Part shown: in pieces, positions 50,849 to 59,647 of the stretch
Layout: every line of letters starts with the position of its first letter
Position numbering within the stretch: the stretch's first letter is position 1
DNA from: Tumebacillus amylolyticus
GTDB lineage: Bacteria > Bacillota > Bacilli > Tumebacillales > Tumebacillaceae
Length of the DNA: 64,000 nt
Direction: 5' to 3'
Assembly: GCF_016722965.1 (NCBI RefSeq)
Contig: NZ_JAEQNB010000001.1
Location: 723,929-787,928 of the forward strand
Made by a program: the position numbers and the translations under genes
The notes under the pieces: generated by a model
Told to the model about the DNA's origin: nothing
The model's input: only the letters and a program-made list of their open reading frames with translations
The model's database searches: none

Positions 50849-51181
50849 GTGACGAAAGGTGAAAAGCAAAGCTTCAAGGACTTCACGAACCAGAAGCAAC
50901 TGCGGTTGACGGAAGACCCGAACTACCCCGTGCAGAACCTTTCGGGGGACGAATCCACCGACAACCGTCAATATGTCACCGAACCGATTGAGAACGCTCA
51001 AGCGTTGGTTGCCACGCAGGCGAACAGCGGGATGTTCATGCATCCGATGCACGATGTCACCCAGACGGAACAGATCAACGGGGACCAAGTGCTGGAGCAA
51101 CTCCAAGTGCAACTCGACGAGTTTGAGAAAAACTTCGAGCCGGACGGTCAAGTCGACCCGCGCGAAGAGCAAAACTCCTAA
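50849..51181 (+). CDS. Hydrophilic protein of unknown function (110 aa)
   Basis: From GTG 50849, with AAAGGGGG eight bases upstream. Very polar, rich in Gln, Asn, Asp and Glu, no Cys, no signal and no membrane segment. Segments such as DESTDNRQYVTEPIENAQAL and SGMFMHPMHDVTQTEQ give a low-complexity, likely unstructured start and a helical end (VLEQLQVQLDEFEKNFEPDG). The character recalls small spore-associated or stress proteins of Bacilli, but no family is recognised. It may be the third gene of the VOC-MOSC transcript and ends before a terminator. Confidence 0.65.
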   Translation: MTKGEKQSFKDFTNQKQLRLTEDPNYPVQNLSGDESTDNRQYVTEPIENAQALVATQANSGMFMHPMHDVTQTEQINGDQVLEQLQVQLDEFEKNFEPDGQVDPREEQNS

Positions 51182-51190
51182 GAGAGTACG

Positions 51191-51231
51191 CAAAAAAAGA
51201 CCGGGGCCTGTGCGGGCCCGGTCTTTTTTCT
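51191..51231. terminator. Shared terminator between 51181 and the converging Asp-box gene
   Basis: Stem AAAGACCGGG.CC pairing with GG.CCCGGTCTTT and T6. Confidence 0.85.
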
Positions 51232-51236
51232 GTTTT

Positions 51237-52157
51237 CTATGGTTGTAGGAGGGTTCCGTGGTCGATGAGTTTCTTGGGATACGCGCTGGACAGCGGGGAG
51301 AAGCGAATCACGTCGCCCTTGTTCGTGGTGATGATGTAGTCGGTTCCTGACGAGGGATTGGCGAGAATGTGCGTGGCTTCGTCGTTCGGGTGCAGGGCGT
51401 AGAGTTTCTTGAGCGGTTGATTCCAGAAGCCTGGGCCACCTTTGATCGAAGAGATGTACAATTTCGGGGAAAAAGGGCCAATCGCGATCTGCGGTGTCCC
51501 TTTGTACGAAAGACCCATTACGGGAAGGTCCGGGTCGTGCGAGTCAAACAGCAACGCCGTCACCGGGGTGTTGTCGGCCATCACATTCTCCGAATAGCCC
51601 ACATCAAACGTTTCTCCGCGATCACCGGACATCGCCATGCCCCTCTTGGTTCCTACACCAATCCAGCGGTCGTCTTCGGGATTGGCGGCGAGAGAGAGGA
51701 TTTCATCGCCTTCAAGACCTTTGGCGGCGACATGCGTCCACGTTTTGCCTTCGTCTTGGGTGTAGGTGAGGCCGTTTTTCAACGAGTAGGCGTAGATCGT
51801 GTTGCCGTGCAACGAGGCGGCGAGGAAGTCGAACTTCAGGCCGCTTGCCCCGATTTTTTCAAATGTTTTGCCGCCGTCGGTGCTTTTTTGCAAACCGTCG
51901 TTTCCTATGTATAGGGCATCGTGAGCGGCGGTGAAGCCGGAGATTCGCTGTTGCTTCTCAGGCTTGACCCAGCCGGTTTCGTCTGAGTAATGCAGGATTC
52001 CCGTATCCGTCGCGAGGTACAACGTCTTGCCGTCCGGTGAATAGGCGAGACCTTGTATAGGATCGATCTTGTTCCCCTCGTTGAGCCCCGAATAGACAAC
52101 CCCCAACACTCCGAGCCCCAACACTCCGCCCAGTACCCATCTACTCCATCGTTGCAT
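51237..52157 (-). CDS. Exported Asp-box (F510_1955-like) beta-propeller protein
   Basis: 306 residues. N-terminal signal anchor (VLGGVLGLGVLGVVYSG) and then repeats with Asp-box turns: KSTDGGKTFEKIG, TQDEGKTWTHV and SGDRGETFDVG. The sialidase/BNR-type beta-propeller with about five blades is annotated in databases as F510_1955 family glycosylhydrolase; no catalytic residues can be confirmed, so an enzyme role is not claimed. It is outside the cell membrane. Divergent from the amylase gene. Confidence 0.78.
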   Translation of the reverse strand: MQRWSRWVLGGVLGLGVLGVVYSGLNEGNKIDPIQGLAYSPDGKTLYLATDTGILHYSDETGWVKPEKQQRISGFTAAHDALYIGNDGLQKSTDGGKTFEKIGASGLKFDFLAASLHGNTIYAYSLKNGLTYTQDEGKTWTHVAAKGLEGDEILSLAANPEDDRWIGVGTKRGMAMSGDRGETFDVGYSENVMADNTPVTALLFDSHDPDLPVMGLSYKGTPQIAIGPFSPKLYISSIKGGPGFWNQPLKKLYALHPNDEATHILANPSSGTDYIITTNKGDVIRFSPLSSAYPKKLIDHGTLLQP

Positions 52158-52290
52158 ACGACACGCCTCCCTCGATCTACATGTTCTTACTTAGTTGGAA
52201 CCATTTTACGTTTTTTCGTTACAGGGTATAGAATATTAAAAAATCAGAAATTACCTCTAGGCAAAGTACATCGTAAGGATTATGATTTAT

Positions 52291-52304
52291 AGAAAGCGGT
52301 TTCA
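52291..52304. promoter_or_regulatory. cre-like palindrome upstream of the amylase
   Basis: AGAAAGCGGTTTCA matches the CcpA cre consensus at 13 of 14 positions. Its core GAAAGCGGTTTC is the exact reverse complement of the core of the glucan-cluster operators. It lies just after a possible -10 (TATGAT, 52281-52286). Confidence 0.6.
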
Positions 52305-52317
52305 GTAAATAAAGTGA

Positions 52318-54378
<2,061 letters not shown>

Positions 54379-54383
54379 CGTTC

Positions 54384-54426
54384 AAAAAAAGCCTTCGTCC
54401 TCTCAGGAGGTCGAAGGCTTTTTTCT
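54384..54426. terminator. Shared terminator between the amylase and helD copy 2
   Basis: Stem AAAGCCTTCG..CCT pairing with AGG..CGAAGGCTTT and T6. Confidence 0.85.
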
Positions 54427-56557
54427 ACGTGATCGGCAGTTCGGGGGTGTAGATGTCGTCGCTGAGGTCCGAGATCAGCGGCGAGACTTCGCCCGTATGC
54501 AAGAGCCACAGGTGGTGCAAGGCGCGTGTGCAACCGACGTACAGAAGTTTGGCATCCTGCGGGTTCAATTCATAGCGGGTGGAGTCCACGTCGGTGAGCA
54601 GGACGGCGTCGAACTCCAAGCCTTTGGAGAGGTACACAGGCAGAACGGAGAGTCCACCGCGGTACTGACGTTGGCCGGAGTGGATCAGCGTCGTCTCGAT
54701 GCCCTGCTCGGCGAGGTACTCGTGAATTTCGCGGGCTTCCTCATCCGTGCGGGCGATGACGGCGACGGTGGAGGACTCTCCGCTGCGCAAGTGTTCCAGC
54801 GAGCGGCGGATGGTTTCCAGACGGTGGTCGGGAGTCACAGCGTGAACGACCACTTTTTCCCCGGAGCGGAAGACCGGCTTCGCCAGCGTCACAGGCTCGC
54901 CGGAGCGCTCCAAGATCACATTGGCAAAGTGAATGATCTCCATCGTGGACCGATAACTGCGGTCCAGTCGGAAAAACGCGCTGTCGTCCTCGCCGAACAG
55001 CCCCAGAAACTCTTGCCAGTCGCGGATGCCTTGGTAGGCGTGAATTCCTTGCGAGAGGTCGCCGAGGATCGTGAACGACTTGCCGCGTGTGCGGTCGTTG
55101 AGCACAGCAATTTGGAACGGTGAGAAGTCTTGCGCTTCGTCGATGACCGTGTGGTCGAACACGTCGTTGCCGTCGATGCCGTGCAAACGGTCTCGGATGT
55201 AGAGCAGCGGGGCGAGGTCTTCGAGTTCGACTTTCTTTTTCTTGAAGCTCTTGGCGGAAGACTTGCGCAGAGCTTCCGGCATCTCTTCCAATTCGGAGAC
55301 GAAGAGCTTGTACAGGGTGAACGGCGTGTGCGCGGGCCAGAGTTTGAAGTAGGTTTTGAGTTTGGCACTGCCCGACTTTTTGTAGTCTTTCTTGAGATGA
55401 ACTTCCCAGACTTTGTCGAGCTCCATCTCCATCCAGCGCTTGATGCGGGCGTGGACACGCTCACGGCGTTTGGCGAGCGGGTAGTGTTTGTATTCGGTGT
55501 GGAACCACTCGCGGACCGTTCGGTGGCGAAGCGTTGCGCCCTCCCACGGGGTGAAGTCGGCCTCGGGGACGAAGGTCGTTTCGTAAGCTTGCAACTGTTC
55601 GTCGAGCAGTTGCTTGAAGTGAAGCGAGCCTTTCCAACGACCGGGTGCTTCGTTCGTGAGCGTCGGGCGGTTCTCGCCGATGGCGAACCATTCGGTGAGA
55701 CGCTCGGCGGGGTCGGTCATGGAGACTTCTTGGTCGAGCAGGTCCAGCGTCCAATCGGTGAATGTCGTCTGTTGGATGCCGCCGACGCCAAGTTCGGGCA
55801 GGACGCTGGAGATGTAGTCGAGGAACATGGAGTTGGGCGCAAAGATAATCATGCGCTCGGCCCGGACGTTTTCGCGGTATTGATAGAGCAAGAACGCCAA
55901 TCGGTGCAGGGCGACGGTCGTTTTTCCCGAACCGGCGACGCCTTGGATGACGAGGGCGAGGTTTTTGGCGGAACGGATGATTTTGTCCTGCTCTTCTTGG
56001 ATCGTGGAGACGATGTCGCGGAGTTTGTTGTCCTTGTTCTCTCCGAGGCGGTAGAGCAGGAATTCATCGGCGACGGCGAGGTTTTCGCCGCCTCGTTCGT
56101 AGGCGTCGACCACGCGTTGGAGAATTTGCTTGCGGATGACGAGGTTGCGTTTCAGATAGATAAGTCCTTGGATGAGGCCGTCGGGGGAGTCGTAGGTTGC
56201 GGGTTCATCCCCGCCTGTGAACGAGTAGAACATCGAAGCCACGGGAGCGCGCCAGTCGATGACGAGCAGTTCGCCCGTTTCGATGTTCTCCACGCCGACT
56301 TTGCCGATGTAGAGCGGAACAGGTTGGTCATGACCTTCCTCTTCAAAGTCCAGCCGTCCGAAGTACGGCTCGGGACCTGCGATCGTGAGGGCCTGACGCT
56401 GGGATTCGCGGATGTTGTCCAAGGCTTGCTCGGTCAGATCATCTCCGTAATAGCGCGGAATCCCTTCGAGGGTCTGCAATTGGCTTTCAATCTCGGCAGC
56501 CGTTTTTTCGAGCCGCTGCAGCTCTGAGTTGTAGGCACTTTGAATCTCAGGTTCCAA
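54425..56557 (-). CDS. helD: HelD-like RNA polymerase-recycling ATPase, copy 2
   Basis: 710 residues from TTG 56557 with GGAGG nine bases before it. Same architecture as the copy at 10982: coiled-coil N-terminus (EPEIQSAYNSELQRLEKTAA), LLVIDWRAPVASMFY, Walker A QGVAGSGKT, a charged central insert, VIDEAQDFSPFQ, LGDLSQGIHAYQG, and LLYVGCTRALHHL. The two copies align along their whole length but differ widely outside the motifs, so they are not a recent duplication. It is divergent from the TerB-like gene. Both copies are complete with intact ATPase motifs. Confidence 0.88.
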   Translation of the reverse strand: MEPEIQSAYNSELQRLEKTAAEIESQLQTLEGIPRYYGDDLTEQALDNIRESQRQALTIAGPEPYFGRLDFEEEGHDQPVPLYIGKVGVENIETGELLVIDWRAPVASMFYSFTGGDEPATYDSPDGLIQGLIYLKRNLVIRKQILQRVVDAYERGGENLAVADEFLLYRLGENKDNKLRDIVSTIQEEQDKIIRSAKNLALVIQGVAGSGKTTVALHRLAFLLYQYRENVRAERMIIFAPNSMFLDYISSVLPELGVGGIQQTTFTDWTLDLLDQEVSMTDPAERLTEWFAIGENRPTLTNEAPGRWKGSLHFKQLLDEQLQAYETTFVPEADFTPWEGATLRHRTVREWFHTEYKHYPLAKRRERVHARIKRWMEMELDKVWEVHLKKDYKKSGSAKLKTYFKLWPAHTPFTLYKLFVSELEEMPEALRKSSAKSFKKKKVELEDLAPLLYIRDRLHGIDGNDVFDHTVIDEAQDFSPFQIAVLNDRTRGKSFTILGDLSQGIHAYQGIRDWQEFLGLFGEDDSAFFRLDRSYRSTMEIIHFANVILERSGEPVTLAKPVFRSGEKVVVHAVTPDHRLETIRRSLEHLRSGESSTVAVIARTDEEAREIHEYLAEQGIETTLIHSGQRQYRGGLSVLPVYLSKGLEFDAVLLTDVDSTRYELNPQDAKLLYVGCTRALHHLWLLHTGEVSPLISDLSDDIYTPELPIT

Positions 56558-56723
56558 GATCAGTTACCTCCATTTGAGAGTATTTCGCCCCACTTGCAGA
56601 CGAGAGGTTCCCAATATATCACAGGGAAAGGTTGCAGGCAAGGAGCGGAAGGGGTACGATGAAGAGTAGGACACAAGGCAGACGGGAGGTGAAGGGCCTC
56701 TGGAACTTGGGGAACTGAAAGCC

Positions 56724-58094
56724 ATGCAATTTCGGGAAGCGGTGCGTCGCTATCGAGATGTACAGGGCACCTCGTCCCCCGAAGTAGAATTTTCGCACAA
56801 CTGGCCGAAGCATGAACATCTCGACCGGGATCAGTTGCAGTGGTTTTTGTATTGGCGGTCGCTCTGGGAGCGAGGATATGTGCGAAAGACGAGCCTGTCT
56901 TACATGAATCTTCATATCTTTGAACTGTTGAGTTTGGAATATAGGCAAGACCCGCAGTTGGCGGTGGAGAGGCTGGTCGAGTTTTACAACGACTTCCACG
57001 ACATCCAGCCGAGGCTCGATGTCACGGTCGTGCGCTGGATTGGCGACTTCTACCTCAAGATGGGCGAAATCGACAACGCGTTGTATTGGTACACGCACGG
57101 CACGGCCGGGGACCTTTTTGAAAAGTTGTCTTGGTACCGCTTCGGGCACCGCGACATCCCGCTTTCGTTTTTGCAAAAAGTGGCGGGGGTGCCGAAGTCG
57201 CAGTTCTATCGGGAGCACATGCCGGGAATTGAACCGGAGATCGAGCGGCTGATGCAGGCGGCGTTTCGGAAGTTTTATGAGATCGAAGGGATGCATCCGT
57301 TGGATAAGTTTGCTCGGTATACGGATGAGCCGACGATCTATCTGTTTTCGAACACGCCGATTCATGAGAAGTATTACCTCGACGGGTTTCGTCGGTATGA
57401 GCAGGCGGGCACGTTCGTGCATTTCGTGAAGCATGCGCTTCGCTATGCCGAGAATTTGTTGCGGCGTGTGGAGAAAAAGCCTCGTTTGAAATGTGACGAG
57501 TCGCTGGCGCTGTACTTCCAGGACTTGGAGTCTGACTATCCGGTGCCGGAAGTGCCGGAGAAAAAGAAAGAGCCTCGCGAGGGCAAAGCGTCGGGAGTTG
57601 CAACTGAAATTGTGCAACCGACGCTCACGGTCGAACTGCCGGAGGAGCCTGTGGTGCTCGATCTGTCGAGGGTGCAGGCGTTGACGACCGAGACGGAGTG
57701 GCTCGTGGACATGATGCAAGAGGAGAATTCCGCCGAGGAGCCGTTGATGCGGGAGGCTCCCGTGGTTTCGGCGGTTTCTACGGTTTCTGTTACGACTCCC
57801 TCTCCTGCGCTTTTTTCAGATATAGAAGCGGGAGAATTGGAGGAGTTTTTGGAAAACCTGAATGGTGGAGAGCAGGCGTTTCTGCGACATCTCGTCGAGA
57901 GCGGGGAGCGGGAACGCCGCCGCTTGGCCGAATGGTTGAAACTCAAGCGGATGTTCCTCGACGCCACGGTGATGAAGCTCAACGAAAGCGCGATGGACGC
58001 CGGGTTCGAGCCGTTGCTGGAAGACGACGAGGACGAGGTCTACATCGCAGAGGAGCACGAAGCGGCCCTGAGAGAGTGGGCGTCGCGTGGATGA
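56724..58094 (+). CDS. TerB-N/TerB-C-like protein, first gene of the BrxD/Lhr-like module
   Basis: 456 residues. The N-terminal region (about 30-210) has QWFLYWRSLWERGYVRK and SYMNLHIFELLSLEY, which fit the TerB_N domain; the C-terminal region (about 355-455) has a helical, acidic stretch with EREERRRLAEWLKLKRMFLD-type character (ERERRRLAEWLKLKR) and fits TerB_C. A low-complexity acidic/basic linker lies between (about 268-350). TerB-N/C proteins occur in gene groups with a BrxD-like ATPase and an Lhr-like helicase and are thought to act in phage or stress defence. The gene is followed by the BrxD-like gene 19 bp away. Weak start: AACTTGGGGAACTG, so the start is less certain. Domain call rests on pattern memory. 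Confidence 0.65.
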   Translation: MQFREAVRRYRDVQGTSSPEVEFSHNWPKHEHLDRDQLQWFLYWRSLWERGYVRKTSLSYMNLHIFELLSLEYRQDPQLAVERLVEFYNDFHDIQPRLDVTVVRWIGDFYLKMGEIDNALYWYTHGTAGDLFEKLSWYRFGHRDIPLSFLQKVAGVPKSQFYREHMPGIEPEIERLMQAAFRKFYEIEGMHPLDKFARYTDEPTIYLFSNTPIHEKYYLDGFRRYEQAGTFVHFVKHALRYAENLLRRVEKKPRLKCDESLALYFQDLESDYPVPEVPEKKKEPREGKASGVATEIVQPTLTVELPEEPVVLDLSRVQALTTETEWLVDMMQEENSAEEPLMREAPVVSAVSTVSVTTPSPALFSDIEAGELEEFLENLNGGEQAFLRHLVESGERERRRLAEWLKLKRMFLDATVMKLNESAMDAGFEPLLEDDEDEVYIAEEHEAALREWASRG

Positions 58095-58113
58095 CAGGAG
58101 GAGTGAACGGCAG

Positions 58114-59451
58114 ATGAGTCAGATGGTGAACAGCAAACTCACGCGCAAGGCGGCCAACGCAATCATCCAATCGATGGGCGGCGGGGTCGTCCCGCAAGAA
58201 GGCATCGAGCACGTGGTCGTCGGCCGCGTGCGGGAGATTCGGCAGTTGGTGGAGGACTTGAACCTGACTGCCGACGGGTTGTCGTGCATGAAGTTTTTGA
58301 TCGGCGACTACGGGACGGGGAAAAGTTTCATGGCCACCCTCACCCGCTACATCGCCTACCGTGAGAATTTCGTGGTCGCTTACACCGATCTGACGGCCAA
58401 TCGCCGCCTCTACGCCCACGACGGCAAAGCGGTCGCGACGTACTCCGACCTGATCCAGAACCTCTCCACGAAATCAAAGCCCAACGGCAATGCCCTGCGT
58501 TCGCTCATCGAGCGCTGGCTGTCCGATCTGCAACAGAAAGTTGCGGTGGAGCAAGAATTCGACGGCGTCCCGGATGCAACGGACGCTCGCTTCACCCGCT
58601 TGGTCACCGCCGAAGTGCAGAAGGTCATCCATGAAATTCAGGAGTTGTCGGGCGGGTTCGACTTCGCGACGGTGCTCGGGAAGTACTACCAAGGCTATTT
58701 GAGCGGGGATGAACAAGCGCAGGAATACTCGATCAAGTGGCTGCGCGGGGAGTATCGAACCAAGACGGAGGCGCGTGCCGACCTTGGCGTTCGCGAGATC
58801 ATCAACGACGACAATTGGTTTGATTATGTGAAGGTCTTGACGAAGTTCATCACGTCGATCGGGTATCGCGGTTTGCTGGTGCTGTTCGACGAAGCGATCA
58901 ACTTGTACAAGATCGACCACCCGCAAGCGCGCAGCAAAAACTACGAGCGGGTGTTGGAGTTTTACAATGAATGCACGCAGGGCCGCGCGACGAATCTCAT
59001 GTTGATGTTCATGGGGACGACCGATTTCTTGGAAGACGAGCGGCGTGGGTTGTTCTCGTACAAAGCGTTGAAGTCGCGGTTGCAGACGAACCAGTACGAA
59101 ACGGAGCAATTCCGCGATTTGCGGCAGCCGGTGATCAAACTGGCCCCGCTGTCGGCGGAAGAACTCTACGTCCTCTTGCAAAAAATGCGCGATGTCTACG
59201 CCGCGCTCTACCAAGTGGACGACATCACCCGGCTCGTCACCGACGACAACATCCTCGAAATCGTGCAAAAAGCCCTCGCGAGACCGGGCGGCGTGCAGTT
59301 CATCACCCCGCGCGAGTTGATTCGGGAGTTTATCGGCATCCTCAACCTCCTGCACCAAAACCCCGAGATGGATCGCGGGACGATCTTCCAAGAAAGATTG
59401 GAACTGGCGCAGGCGGAGACCCGCAGGTTTACGGGGCGGATGTTGGAGTAG
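58114..59451 (+). CDS. BrxD-like P-loop ATPase (BREX ATP-binding domain family)
   Basis: 445 residues. The frame opens at GTG 58087 across the stop of the previous gene; ATG 58114 has AGGAGGAG about ten bases before it. Walker A is GDYGTGKS (64-71); Walker B is LLVLFDEAINL (about 248-257); a sensor-like MFMGTTDFLEDER follows. This matches the DUF2791/BREX ATP-binding domain found in BrxD of type 2 BREX systems. There, BrxD pairs with the helicase BrxHI. Here it lies between a TerB-like gene and an Lhr-like helicase, but pglX, pglZ, brxL and brxC are absent from the window, so it is not a BREX locus. Confidence 0.78.
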   Translation: MSQMVNSKLTRKAANAIIQSMGGGVVPQEGIEHVVVGRVREIRQLVEDLNLTADGLSCMKFLIGDYGTGKSFMATLTRYIAYRENFVVAYTDLTANRRLYAHDGKAVATYSDLIQNLSTKSKPNGNALRSLIERWLSDLQQKVAVEQEFDGVPDATDARFTRLVTAEVQKVIHEIQELSGGFDFATVLGKYYQGYLSGDEQAQEYSIKWLRGEYRTKTEARADLGVREIINDDNWFDYVKVLTKFITSIGYRGLLVLFDEAINLYKIDHPQARSKNYERVLEFYNECTQGRATNLMLMFMGTTDFLEDERRGLFSYKALKSRLQTNQYETEQFRDLRQPVIKLAPLSAEELYVLLQKMRDVYAALYQVDDITRLVTDDNILEIVQKALARPGGVQFITPRELIREFIGILNLLHQNPEMDRGTIFQERLELAQAETRRFTGRMLE

Positions 59452-59462
59452 TTCGCGACACG

Positions 59463-59491
59463 TTGACAGTGTAAATGGTGCATTGTAGGAT
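59463..59491 (+). promoter_or_regulatory. Promoter inside the module, after the BrxD-like gene
   Basis: Perfect TTGACA (59463-59468), 17-bp spacer, TAGGAT (59486-59491), starting 12 bases after the stop codon. Confidence 0.55.
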
Positions 59492-59492
59492 A

Positions 59493-59506
59493 AAACGTAT
59501 ACGTTT
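59493..59506. promoter_or_regulatory. 14-bp perfect palindrome at the predicted start site
   Basis: AAACGTATACGTTT is a perfect palindrome placed at about -5 to +8 of the promoter before it, a classic repressor operator position. Confidence 0.5.
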
Positions 59507-59578
59507 CGAATGCAAGAGGTTCCTACCTCTGAAGAAAGAGACCCTATCCGCCAGCTCACAGGGTCTCTTTCTTTATTT
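59498..59578 (+). ncRNA. Candidate short RNA with two hairpins
   Basis: From the promoter start to the terminator gives a transcript of about 80 bases. It folds as a first hairpin AGAGGT-TCCT-ACCTCT (59515-59530) and a terminator stem AAAGAGACCCT/AGGGTCTCTTT (59535-59545 and 59560-59570, perfect 11 bp) with CTTTATTT after it. No ORF fits inside. It may be a small regulatory RNA or an attenuator leader for the helicase gene. Confidence 0.4.
59535..59578 (+). terminator. Terminator or attenuator upstream of the helicase
   Basis: Perfect 11-bp stem with a 14-base loop and a T-rich tail, 70 bp before the helicase start. Confidence 0.75.
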
Positions 59579-59647
59579 CCGGGATAAAATGATAGAGAGC
59601 ATTGTGCTGGTAATTTGCGACTCCATTTAAATTCAGGAGGTCTCCCC

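Noticed and set aside
55130-56527. 465-codon plus-strand ORF opposite helD copy 2
   Set aside because: Antisense shadow of a protein with complete SF1 ATPase motifs.
59515-59530. AGAGGTTCCTACCTCT resembling the P1 start of a preQ1-I riboswitch
   Set aside because: The A-rich tail and conserved ACACCCUCUA segment are missing; it is a plain hairpin before a terminator.
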